A stretch of 64,000 bases of DNA from CAWGGS01 sp046704745. Lineage in GTDB: Bacteria; Desulfobacterota; Desulfobulbia; Desulfobulbales; Desulfocapsaceae. The notes below the pieces were generated by a model. The model did no database searches. It was not told where the DNA came from and worked only from the letters and a program-made list of their open reading frames with translations. The position numbers and the translations under genes were made by a program. Location of the stretch: NCBI GenBank assembly GCA_046704745.1, contig JBJKRL010000072.1, positions 1 to 64,000 of the forward strand, written 5' to 3'. Of this stretch, positions 1-7,761 are shown in pieces; position 1 is the first letter of the stretch; the number at the start of each line of letters is the position of its first letter.

Positions 1-14
1 ATGCGGAAGTGTGA

Positions 15-1169
15 ATGGAACATACGTCCATAAAAGTCATCCATACGGTTTCCTCTATTTCCGAAGAAACCGGAGGCCCTGCCTATTCGGTCATGCGATT
101 GTGCGATTCGCTTGTGTCTCAAGGAAACGATGTGTGTCTTGCCACACTTGAAGACGGTGTACAGAGATCTTCTCCTCTTTTTTTAAAGACCTTCCGATTT
201 GGTTTGGGACCAAAGAGGTTAGGGACGTCTCCGGACATGAAACACTGGTTGCTGGAAGTTGCCCAAGCCGGGGAGGTGGACCTTATTCACAACCACGGAC
301 TATGGATGATGCCCAATGTCTACCCGGGCCAGGCGGCACGCCGTTATGATGTCCCTCTAATGGTTGCTCCGCGCGGCATGCTGTCTGAATGGGCGATGCA
401 AAACGGATCCTATGTAAAAAAGATCTTCTATCCATTTCTCCAGCGCCCCGTCCTCAAAAAAGCTCTCTGTTTTCATGCAACTGCGGAGGCTGAATATGCA
501 GATATCCGGAGACTTGGCTTTACACAACCGGTTTGTATCCTGCCAAATGGGGTTGACGTACCGCCTTTGGTCGGGAGCAGCGAGGGGAAAAGTCGTCGTA
601 TCTTGTTGTTCCTTGGGCGTATTCACCAAAAAAAGGGAGTCGATATGCTATTGTATGCCTGGAAAGCTGTGTATCAACGCTTTCCAGAATGGGAGTTGCA
701 TATAGTTGGCTCGGGGAAAGAACAATATGTGACGATGATGAAGAATTTGACCAAGAGACTCTGTCTGGATCGTGTCAGTTTCTTTGGACCGCTCTATAAT
801 GCTCAGAAATGGGAAGCATATCGAAATGCCGATATTTTTGTCCTGCCGACACATTCGGAAAATTTTGGGATGACTGTCGCCGAAGCCCTTGCAACAGGGA
901 CGCCCGCCATTGTAACCAAAGGTGCTCCTTGGGAAAAATTAGAAATTGAGGGGGCAGGATGGTGGATCGATATAGGGGTTGAGCCGCTAACAGCATGCCT
1001 TGAGAAGGCAATGGATGAATCTGAGGGCCGTCTCATACAAATGGGTAAAGCCGGCCGGGACTGGATGAACAGAGATTTTTCATGGGAAAAGATAGGGATT
1101 CGAATGACGATGGTTTACAGGTGGCTGTTGGATGGTGGGAAGGCACCAGAGTGGGTGCTCTCTGACTGA
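15..1169 (+). CDS. GT4 family glycosyltransferase
   Basis: Predicted cytosolic retaining glycosyltransferase that would add a sugar to a lipid-linked exopolysaccharide intermediate. The 384-residue protein has the GT-B layout of GT4 enzymes: an N-terminal acceptor half opening with a GGPAYSV loop, then a donor half with LFLGRIHQKKG near residue 196 and the nucleotide-sugar EX7E motif at E282/E290. The start directly follows a TGA (bases 12-14) ending an unseen upstream frame, with GGAAG at 5-9 as ribosome site, so the gene is probably the tail of a longer operon. Sugar specificity cannot be read from sequence. Confidence 0.9.
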   Translation: MEHTSIKVIHTVSSISEETGGPAYSVMRLCDSLVSQGNDVCLATLEDGVQRSSPLFLKTFRFGLGPKRLGTSPDMKHWLLEVAQAGEVDLIHNHGLWMMPNVYPGQAARRYDVPLMVAPRGMLSEWAMQNGSYVKKIFYPFLQRPVLKKALCFHATAEAEYADIRRLGFTQPVCILPNGVDVPPLVGSSEGKSRRILLFLGRIHQKKGVDMLLYAWKAVYQRFPEWELHIVGSGKEQYVTMMKNLTKRLCLDRVSFFGPLYNAQKWEAYRNADIFVLPTHSENFGMTVAEALATGTPAIVTKGAPWEKLEIEGAGWWIDIGVEPLTACLEKAMDESEGRLIQMGKAGRDWMNRDFSWEKIGIRMTMVYRWLLDGGKAPEWVLSD

Positions 1170-1560
1170 GATGTGCAGGATTGAAGCCTTTTCCGGATTT
1201 TTCCGACTGCAATAGGATGCTTGAGGGCTGGGAACGGGTACCCAGCGTTAAAAGTGTATTACAATTTTTTTTAAGTCTGAAACAGGTTTGATGTTCTATG
1301 ACTGAATAGCAGGTAATTTATTGTAAATAATTCTGTAAAATTATGTTGTATTCAATTTAAATAGGTGCTTTCCGGCGTAAAACCGGAAGTGGATTAATAC
1401 TGAAACAACCAGAGTCAACGAAAACAGACTCGTTGTGGATACCCCGGGAAAAGTACTAACCCGGATTTCTCACCCGGGCTAAATTGCTCCTTGCGCGTTG
1501 ATACTGGTGCGCTTTCCGGAATGAGTGATCACTCAAACTGCATTTGGAAGGATCTGCTGC
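1170..1560. other. Intergenic region with hairpins, EPS locus
   Basis: No gene is seen. It holds a GCTGGG/CCCAGC hairpin at 1227-1246 with a T-run about 20 bases later (weak terminator candidate), a CTTTCCGG/CCGGAAG inverted repeat at 1368-1389 with a 7-base spacer that could be an operator, and at 1456-1473 a short match to the reverse complement of the repeat that also lies at 23573 and 36524. AT-rich stretches at 1300-1365 may carry a promoter for the methyltransferase-glycosyltransferase genes, but no convincing -35/-10 pair was found. Confidence 0.5.
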
Positions 1561-2193
1561 ATGAATAAGATGGACATTTCCGGTTACCGCTATGCTGACG
1601 CTCGACGGAACTGCTCGCATAACTATCTGCTTCCTGCCATAACGGCTCTGCTGGAGGATATACGACTTCCAAAGGAACAACGGCGGTTATTCGAGTTGGG
1701 CTGCGGTAATGGATCGTTGGCGAACCAATTAGCTGACAAAGGGTGGAAAGTGACTGGAGTTGACCCGTCGGTGGAGGGAATTGCCCTGGCTAATCAAAAT
1801 TTTCCATATCTTAAGCTACTCAAGGGGTCATCCTCCGATGATCTGTCCGGACTCTACGGCCAGTTTCCCGTCGTGCTCAGCCTGGAGGTGGTCGAGCATG
1901 TTTATGCACCAAGAGATTACGCCAAGACCCTGTTCAACCTTTGCGAGAAAGGGGGAACCGTCATACTCTCGACGCCGTATCATGGTTATTGGAAAAATCT
2001 TGTCCTGTCGGTAACCGGTAAGATGGACCAGCATTTTACTGTGCTATGGGATAATGGACATATTAAATTTTGGTCCAGGAAGACACTCTTCACTCTCCTT
2101 GAGGAAGCCGGGTTCACAGACATTCGATTTTCGCGTATCGGGAGGATACCGGCACTTGCCAAGAGTATGATTGCACAGGCAAAACGACCATGA
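1561..2193 (+). CDS. Class I SAM-dependent methyltransferase
   Basis: Predicted SAM-dependent methyltransferase of the UbiG/Methyltransf_23 type, 210 residues. Motif I (ELGCGNGS, residues 45-52) and the acidic residue ending the second strand (VTGVDPS) form the SAM pocket; SLEVVEHV is motif IV. ATG 1561 is preferred over an in-frame GTG at 1525 because GGAAGG (1546-1551) lies nine bases before it. The stop overlaps the next start (ATGA), so it is translationally coupled to three glycosyltransferases and probably modifies a sugar or the chain end of the exopolysaccharide. The substrate is unknown. Confidence 0.85.
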   Translation: MNKMDISGYRYADARRNCSHNYLLPAITALLEDIRLPKEQRRLFELGCGNGSLANQLADKGWKVTGVDPSVEGIALANQNFPYLKLLKGSSSDDLSGLYGQFPVVLSLEVVEHVYAPRDYAKTLFNLCEKGGTVILSTPYHGYWKNLVLSVTGKMDQHFTVLWDNGHIKFWSRKTLFTLLEEAGFTDIRFSRIGRIPALAKSMIAQAKRP

Positions 2194-3110
2194 ATGTAAC
2201 AGCTATTGTGCTCACTTTGAATGAAGCAAGACATTTGCGGCGCTGTCTTGAAAGTTTGCAGTCTGTTGGTGCCTCCATCCTGGTTGTTGATAGTTATTCC
2301 TCGGATTCTACTGTACAAATTGCCGAAACTCATGGCGCTAAGGTAGTGCAGCATCCTTTCATTAATAATGCCTTGCAGTTCAACTGGGCATTATCTCAAC
2401 TGGAGCCAACCGTTGATTGGGTATTACGTCTTGATGCCGATGAATTTCTCACTCCTCTGCTTATTGATGAAATCAAGAACAGGTTACCGGTGTTGGGGGC
2501 GCGAGTTGACGGAGTTTATTGCAAAAGAAGAATGACCTTTCAGGGAAAGCTTATTCGCTATGGAGGAATTTTTCCCATCCGGGTCCTGCGGCTTTTTCGC
2601 AACGGTCGGGGACGATGCGAAAATCGATGGATGGATGAGCATATTAAAGTGGAAGGGGAAACAGCGAATTTCAACGGTGAAATCATAGATGATAACTTGC
2701 ACACTCTAACTTGGTGGACCGCCAAACATAATGGTTATGCCAGCCGTGAAGCGGTAGATCTTCTTAACCTGAAGTACCGATTTATGCCTCATGACAGTGT
2801 GGCGAATCTCAAAAAAGTATCTCAAGCAGGTATTAAGCGTTGGATAAAAGAGTCAGTCTATGTTCGCCTGCCAGGCGGATTTCGCGCCTTTGTTTATTTT
2901 CTCTATCGATATATCCTCCGCTTTGGGTTCCTGGATGGGCCATCCGGATTGGCGTTTCATTTTCTCCAGGGCTTCTGGTACCGCTATTTGGTCGACGCCA
3001 AAATTGCAGAGGTCGAGCGCTATTTGGCAAATCACCACTGCGAACCTGTGGAGGCAATAGAAAGGGTCCTGGAAATAAAACTGCGGCCAGAGAACCGGAA
3101 TTCTGACTGA
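2190..3110 (+). CDS. GT2 family glycosyltransferase
   Basis: Inverting GT-A fold glycosyltransferase, 306 residues. The N-terminal TAIVLTLNEARHL segment and the DAD metal-binding motif (D82-x-D84) are typical of the WaaE/KdtX-like branch of family 2, which often transfers hexoses to lipid-anchored acceptors. The C-terminal third, rich in aromatic and basic residues (PGGFRAFVYFLYRY), probably peripherally associates with the membrane. It overlaps the upstream methyltransferase by four bases and the downstream GT2 gene by one, indicating one transcript. Confidence 0.88.
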   Translation: MNVTAIVLTLNEARHLRRCLESLQSVGASILVVDSYSSDSTVQIAETHGAKVVQHPFINNALQFNWALSQLEPTVDWVLRLDADEFLTPLLIDEIKNRLPVLGARVDGVYCKRRMTFQGKLIRYGGIFPIRVLRLFRNGRGRCENRWMDEHIKVEGETANFNGEIIDDNLHTLTWWTAKHNGYASREAVDLLNLKYRFMPHDSVANLKKVSQAGIKRWIKESVYVRLPGGFRAFVYFLYRYILRFGFLDGPSGLAFHFLQGFWYRYLVDAKIAEVERYLANHHCEPVEAIERVLEIKLRPENRNSD

Positions 3111-3877
3111 TGACAAATAAGAGATCGCATCCTTCCCTTTCCGTTATCACCGTTTGCTACAATAGTGCTGCAACTTTGTCGCATACCCTTTTGTCTGTTG
3201 AGAGCCAAGTGGTCGGAGTAGTGGATCATCTGGTTATTGATGGCGGTTCAAGGGATGGGAGCCTGGACATTATCCGTGCATCCACACATATCTCTCGTTT
3301 TGTATCCGAGTCTGATCTAGGGGCTTTCGATGCCATGAATAAGGGAATTGGTCTGGCAGGCGGGGAGGTCATTGGCATCCTTAATGCCGATGATGTGTAC
3401 GCCTCTCCCAATGTTTTAGCTAAAGTGATTTCGGTCTTTGAGGATCCCGATATTGATTCCTGTTACGGAGATCTGGTTTATGTCGATAGCATTGATACTG
3501 ATAGGGTAGTGCGCTACTGGCATTCGGGTGACTTCAAGCCTCGAAGGTTCTATTGGGGCTGGATGCCTCCTCATCCGACCTTTTTTGTACGCAAATCTGT
3601 GTATAACCGATTCGGCCTCTATAATCTTGACCTTGGATCTGCTGCTGATTATGAATTAATGTTAAGGTTTTTAGTCAGGCACAAAATTAAAACCGCTTAT
3701 ATTCCCGAGGTGTTGGTAAGGATGCGCATTGGCGGTATGAGTAACTTTTCATGGAAAAACAGGCTCAGGGCAAATCAGATGGACCGCAGGGCATGGGCTG
3801 TAAACGAGCTGAGGCCGTTTCCGTGGACTCTATGGCTAAAACCATTGCGCAAGCTTACCCAGTGGGTTTTTAGGTAA
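3110..3877 (+). CDS. GT2 family glycosyltransferase
   Basis: Family 2 glycosyltransferase of 255 residues, PGL/p-HBAD5/WcaA-like. It shows SVITVCYNSA at the nucleotide-binding strand, DGGSRDG at 44-50 and the NADD motif at 92-95 that holds the metal and UDP-sugar phosphate. The AADYELMLRF segment near residue 180 matches the acceptor/catalytic-base region of this branch. Its start overlaps the preceding stop. It is a paralogue of the next gene, with similar length and motif order but different motif residues, so the two probably add different sugars in one repeat unit. Confidence 0.88.
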   Translation: MTNKRSHPSLSVITVCYNSAATLSHTLLSVESQVVGVVDHLVIDGGSRDGSLDIIRASTHISRFVSESDLGAFDAMNKGIGLAGGEVIGILNADDVYASPNVLAKVISVFEDPDIDSCYGDLVYVDSIDTDRVVRYWHSGDFKPRRFYWGWMPPHPTFFVRKSVYNRFGLYNLDLGSAADYELMLRFLVRHKIKTAYIPEVLVRMRIGGMSNFSWKNRLRANQMDRRAWAVNELRPFPWTLWLKPLRKLTQWVFR

Positions 3878-3931
3878 CAATGTCCAGAAAATCCAAGGCC
3901 CATCCTCTCTTCTCCTAGGGCAGGACGAGAA

Positions 3932-4708
3932 ATGACTTTACTATCAATTATAACCATCGTCCGCAATGACATAAATGCCTTACAGAAGACCTATTCCTCC
4001 ATTCAGGATCAGATATTTCGTGATATTGAATGGATTATTGTTGATGGAGAGTCAACTGACGGGACAAGGGAATTGGCAGATGCCGTTCAATTACCTTTTG
4101 TAAAAGTGATAACCGACCAGGTCCACGGCCTTTTCCCCGCGATGAACCTGGGCTTAGACGCTGCCGTTGGGATCTTTGTGGTATTCCTGAATGCTGGAGA
4201 CACTTTTGTCAATCAATATACACTTAAGGATATCGCGCCATCACTTCTTCGGGATGATATCGATCTGTTATATGGAGACAGCCTTGTTCCATATGGTGGA
4301 GGAGCCCCTATTCGTAAAGCTGCCCGGAAACCTGCCTGGATCAAATATGGCATGTTCGGTTGCCATCAGGCAATGTATTATCGCCGTTCAATAGTTGCTG
4401 ATATGCGGTATAATGAACATCTTACCCTTGCAGGAGATTATGATTTTACCGCAAGGGTTTTACAGAAGACCGGGCGTGTTCTCTACGTTCCTTTTCCGCT
4501 CTGTATTTTCGATTTATCCGGCATTTCGAGTCGAAAAAGTGGACTTGGCCGAAAAGAGAATTGGCTTGTGCAACGAAAGGTTCTTCGCATGTCGTATGCA
4601 CAGTGCATCATGATACGATTGGCGTATCTTGCAGTTGCTTTTGTTAAATTTCTCATGCCAGATTTTTACAGGCTCTTGCGATTTAGAAAGACTAAAAAAG
4701 CGTGGTAA
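3932..4708 (+). CDS. GT2 family glycosyltransferase
   Basis: Third consecutive family 2 glycosyltransferase, 258 residues. Motifs are SIITIVRND at the N terminus, DGESTDG at 38-44, NAGD at 87-90 in place of NADD, and GDYDFTARVL as the probable catalytic-base helix. The second acidic metal ligand of the usual DXD is kept as D90. A 54-base gap separates it from the upstream gene. Predicted to act on a lipid-linked oligosaccharide at the cytoplasmic membrane face; donor and linkage unknown. Confidence 0.87.
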   Translation: MTLLSIITIVRNDINALQKTYSSIQDQIFRDIEWIIVDGESTDGTRELADAVQLPFVKVITDQVHGLFPAMNLGLDAAVGIFVVFLNAGDTFVNQYTLKDIAPSLLRDDIDLLYGDSLVPYGGGAPIRKAARKPAWIKYGMFGCHQAMYYRRSIVADMRYNEHLTLAGDYDFTARVLQKTGRVLYVPFPLCIFDLSGISSRKSGLGRKENWLVQRKVLRMSYAQCIMIRLAYLAVAFVKFLMPDFYRLLRFRKTKKAW

Positions 4709-4783
4709 AAATGTGTCGAAATTCCTGATCGCTAGAATTGCCGCAAACCATATTAATATATACAATACCTTTTCCGGCAAGCC

Positions 4784-5350
4784 ATGGTTGAAATGTTTCA
4801 GGACCTCGAAAATGTTGTAAGGTGGCCGTATTCCGCTAAGGACTATTTTTTAAGATGCCTGTGGGGATTCTTTAAAAATACGTTTTGGAGGGTGTTGTGG
4901 CACAGGGTTGGTTGCTTACGTATGATGGGGTTGAAAATATTCGGGGCTGAAGTGCAGTTGGATGGTCTTGCTTTCGGCTCGACGGATATCTTGAGACCGT
5001 GGGATCTGAAAATGGGAAAGAGGGTTGCACTGGGTCCTCGAGTAACCATTTATAATCTGAGTAGTATTCAAATCGGAAATAATACGGTGATTTCCCAAGA
5101 TGCGTACGTATGCGGTGGCACGCACGATTACACCAGTCCGACCTTGCCCCTTGTAAAAAAGCAAATAGCAATCGGAGATAATGTCTGGATTTGCGCTGGG
5201 GCATTTATTGGACCGGGTGTGTCAATTGGAGATGGTGCCGTCATTGGTGCCAGAGCTGTTGTTCTCAAAGATGTCGAACCTTGGACTGTCGTTGCCGGAA
5301 ATCCCGCCAGAAAGATTAAAGAAAGAATTATAAAGCAAGTGAGATATTGA
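4784..5350 (+). CDS. WcaF/CysE-type hexapeptide acyltransferase
   Basis: Left-handed beta-helix acyltransferase, 188 residues, expected to O-acetylate an exopolysaccharide sugar or lipid-linked intermediate using acetyl-CoA. Hexapeptide repeats run from about residue 60 to 175 (IGNNTVIS, IGDNVWICAGAFIGPGVSIGDGAV), a GGTHDY loop places the catalytic histidine at H114, and the terminal VAGNPARKIK is the family signature. No strong ribosome site precedes the ATG; another in-frame ATG lies at 4793. It is the last plus-strand gene of this glycan block, ahead of a convergent terminator. Confidence 0.87.
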   Translation: MVEMFQDLENVVRWPYSAKDYFLRCLWGFFKNTFWRVLWHRVGCLRMMGLKIFGAEVQLDGLAFGSTDILRPWDLKMGKRVALGPRVTIYNLSSIQIGNNTVISQDAYVCGGTHDYTSPTLPLVKKQIAIGDNVWICAGAFIGPGVSIGDGAVIGARAVVLKDVEPWTVVAGNPARKIKERIIKQVRY

Positions 5351-5395
5351 AAGGAAGTTCTTCTTTGCCGTCTTCCTGATGCAAGGGTTTTTCTC

Positions 5396-5432
5396 CCAAA
5401 AAAAAAGCAGGCTAACTTCTTAGCCTGCTTGG
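5396..5432 (-). terminator. Rho-independent terminator
   Basis: An 11-bp perfect stem (AAGCAGGCTAA 5405-5415, TTAGCCTGCTT 5420-5430) with a CTTC loop. On the minus strand it is followed by a long T-run, so it fits termination of the PEP-CTERM gene; on the plus strand the tail is weaker but may also slow transcription from the acyltransferase gene. Confidence 0.88.
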
Positions 5433-5459
5433 TATATTTTTGCTTATCTACTTAAAAGG

Positions 5460-6128
5460 TTATTTGTGATTTTTCTTCCGAGAACATCTGCCGAATCCGG
5501 CAAGACCTACCAGCCCGGTTCCAAAAAGCAGCATGCTAGCAGGTTCCGGGACCGGGGGATCGTTTCGACTTTCAACAACGACATTGTCAATTGCCGGGCC
5601 AAAGTTTGTCCCCTGGAGATCAGAAAATGATAGGGTGGTTGTCGGGTCCTGAGCAACAAAACTGAAGGATATAATGGTCCAGAGCATGTTATCATGAGCG
5701 TTTGCTGTAGTTACTGTATAATCATAAGTATTTGAGAAATTTCCTGCGCTGACACCAAGAGTTACGGTATCTAATACACCATGGATAAGATAATCATCAG
5801 GATTGGCGGACAGATCAAATGAAACATTATATGTTTGTCCTGCTACTGTAGTAAAGGTCTGTTCAATACCGCCTGTGTACTCGCCTGCCAAGTCTAAGCT
5901 GTAATGTCCGTCGGCAGCATCCCAGTATCCTCCTTCAATCCAGTCAACGTCGGTTCCAGTAGCTTTCCATCCTGTTATGGCGGTGGATCCTCCCGACAGT
6001 CTATCCCAGGTTGCTCCTGCAAAACCGGGTTGTTCAAAACTTCCATTTGTCAAGAGGTTGGCGCTTGCCATCCCTGAAATGCCGAACAAAAAGAGCCCTG
6101 TTGCTAATCCAATAGTGAGTTTTTTCAT
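5460..6128 (-). CDS. PEP-CTERM sorting-domain secreted protein
   Basis: Exported 222-residue protein predicted to be processed by an exosortase and displayed in or released with the exopolysaccharide. It begins with a signal peptide (MKKLTIGLATGLFLF...ASA), has a choice-of-anchor-C/DUF642-like beta-sandwich (NGSFEQPG start, TGWKATGTDVDW, DNVVVE end), and closes with VPEPASMLLFGTGLVGLAGFGRCSRKK: the PEP motif, hydrophobic segment and basic tail of PEP-CTERM. ATG 6128 is used because it begins the signal peptide. A sigma-54-type promoter lies about 120 bases upstream. The exosortase is not in this window. Confidence 0.9.
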   Translation of the reverse strand: MKKLTIGLATGLFLFGISGMASANLLTNGSFEQPGFAGATWDRLSGGSTAITGWKATGTDVDWIEGGYWDAADGHYSLDLAGEYTGGIEQTFTTVAGQTYNVSFDLSANPDDYLIHGVLDTVTLGVSAGNFSNTYDYTVTTANAHDNMLWTIISFSFVAQDPTTTLSFSDLQGTNFGPAIDNVVVESRNDPPVPEPASMLLFGTGLVGLAGFGRCSRKKNHK

Positions 6129-6245
6129 GTTGACAGCCTCCGTAGAGCTCCTGATCATTATTAGAAATTTTTGTGTTTTAAGTTTACGATGCCTTAAAGT
6201 CCTTTACTCGGACGGTATTTGATAAAGTTGACTTGTCTATTTTAA

Positions 6246-6261
6246 TGCAGTTTTAATGCCA
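6246..6261 (-). promoter_or_regulatory. Candidate sigma-54 promoter, PEP-CTERM gene
   Basis: Minus-strand sequence TGGCATTAAAACTGCA fits the sigma-54 pattern TGGCACG-N4-TTGCA with the required GG and GC elements ten bases apart. The predicted start near 6236 leaves a leader of about 108 bases to ATG 6128. PEP-CTERM genes in other bacteria are controlled by the PrsK/PrsR-sigma-54 system (known); the link here is inferred. Confidence 0.65.
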
Positions 6262-6366
6262 ACAGGTATAAAATTTGTTTTTTTTTAAAAAAATATTGAT
6301 ATCAGAAACTTAGGAAAAATAACAAGCATCGGTTTTTTTGCTCTATTTATATAAAGATGGAAATTG

Positions 6367-6383
6367 TGTTCGGAATACCGGAA
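6367..6383. promoter_or_regulatory. Palindromic upstream activator site, copy 1
   Basis: TGTTCGGAATACCGGAA is an imperfect palindrome centred about 127 bases upstream of the sigma-54 -12 element, a usual enhancer distance. The same 17-mer with two changes occurs at 9418-9434 upstream of another sigma-54-like promoter. Confidence 0.5.
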
Positions 6384-6586
6384 AAACATTTTCCCATAAC
6401 CAATGCAACGGGACATCCTCTTTTTTACCTTCTCGAAGGATCGGACTACGTTTGTTGATTAACAAAATACCTTATATTATAATTTGTTGCAATAATCAGG
6501 CGCCAGCATGCAAGTAAAGCCACAATAAGACATTCTTACAATTATTTTACCTTTATGCATACAAAATTGATAAGACCAGTAAATAT

Positions 6587-7384
6587 TTACTCCCCATACC
6601 AGCATTGGGGCAGAAGAAGAGATTTTTTTTCTGCATTATCACAATCAAGCGGATGCGGAAATATTTTGGCAGGGGTTGAATGGTTGATTCTGTCCTTTCG
6701 CAGGAAAGTGAATTCCAACACTGCCGGAATGTCAAACTTTTGGATTTTGTACCACGGAGCACGATTATTGGGATGTATGTGGACACAGACGTGATTTTTG
6801 AGAATTTTTTCAAACGCGCGGGAAGCCAGATTGAAAAAGGGCAGGCTGCCAAGATAATGAAGCCCATGGAATTCGGCAACAATGATTCTGAACCGGTGCA
6901 ATAATGGGTCGGACATACCGATAAATGTTTCATATTCAAAACTTTCAATATCGATCTGGAGCAAGAGGTCCGACTTAGATCCTGGCAGGGAGGCATTCAC
7001 CCATTCATCAATTGTCATAAAATCATCGGATGAGATGACGCCTATGTGCTTTTGTATGAATTGGAATTTTTCATGTGGCATCTCAGGCATATCTATTGAT
7101 TTGTCTGCTAAAAACACCTGCATTCCCAACTCAGCGCAGTTTTTCTCAAATCCGGAAATATATTCAACCCCCGGTGAAAAACATGCTTCAATTCCAGCTA
7201 AATCGTTCGGGATTAAATAGCCTCCATCTCCTCGTGGACCAAAACGTATCAGTTCTTTATCCGTTAGTACAGGAAAGAGTTTTTTAAGAAATAGCGCAAT
7301 ATCTCTTTTATTAGTTGAGGCCGTCGGAAAAACTTTAATTTGGCCAAGCAAATCTATCAAAAGCTGTTTGAAAATTTCTCTCAT
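6587..7384 (-). CDS. FkbM family methyltransferase
   Basis: 265-residue SAM-dependent methyltransferase of the FkbM family, which O-methylates sugars or other hydroxyls. DGGYLIPND leads into the SAM-binding strand (ACFSPGVEYISGFEKNCAELG), and DLLLQIDIESFEYETFIGM is the conserved FkbM core equivalent to LKIDVEGAE. No strong ribosome site precedes ATG 7384. It is transcribed towards the PEP-CTERM gene but separated from it by that gene's own promoter. It probably modifies a sugar of this exopolysaccharide. Confidence 0.8.
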   Translation of the reverse strand: MREIFKQLLIDLLGQIKVFPTASTNKRDIALFLKKLFPVLTDKELIRFGPRGDGGYLIPNDLAGIEACFSPGVEYISGFEKNCAELGMQVFLADKSIDMPEMPHEKFQFIQKHIGVISSDDFMTIDEWVNASLPGSKSDLLLQIDIESFEYETFIGMSDPLLHRFRIIVAEFHGLHYLGSLPFFNLASRAFEKILKNHVCVHIHPNNRAPWYKIQKFDIPAVLEFTFLRKDRINHSTPAKIFPHPLDCDNAEKKSLLLPQCWYGE

Positions 7385-7761
7385 CTAGGCTGGGGTATGA
7401 AAAAACGATGCAAACTCTTGTAAAGCAGAATAGGCAGGGAGGGAACCTTTCGCCATGGGATGCCCTCTGCCCCAAAATTTATCTCGGTAAGGTGAGGTTT
7501 GAGCGAGAGTATAAAGTGGTTTTTTGCAGTATTCACTATAACATTTCAAAAATATCAGTATAATATAGGCACCCAATCGTTTTGTCAATTACTAGATGGA
7601 GAAGTTTTGTCAATTACTAGATGGAGAATCGTTGCAGGGATTGAAAAATATGTTTTCTTTATTAGATTGCAGATTTTATTATCAACCTATCTCAGGTGAT
7701 TTTTCGATTAAATATAATCTGTTGTGGATTTTGACACTTTTAGTACACAGGCCTCTTTCAT
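7385..7761. other. Divergent intergenic region with tandem repeat
   Basis: Divergent spacer between the FkbM gene and the WecA-PilZ gene. Apart from the 25-bp tandem duplication at 7579-7628, it is AT-rich and holds no gene; no clear promoter hexamers or ribosome site for the plus-strand gene were recognised. Confidence 0.5.
7579..7628. repeat. 25-bp perfect tandem duplication
   Basis: Two identical adjacent 25-base units (7579-7603 and 7604-7628), each starting GTTTTGTCAATTACTAG. Identity of the copies suggests a recent slippage event in the upstream region of the glycan-initiating gene. Confidence 0.9.

Larger units (their letters stand above)
6129..6586. other. Intergenic promoter region of PEP-CTERM gene
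   Basis: No gene is seen. On the minus strand it carries a sigma-54-like promoter at 6246-6261 and a palindromic candidate activator site at 6367-6383. The AT-rich 6265-6300 segment could be a bendable stretch between activator and promoter. Confidence 0.5.

Noticed and set aside
1368..1389. CTTTCCGG...CCGGAAG as another copy of the 17-bp activator site
   Set aside because: The spacing and centre differ; only the CCGG core is shared.
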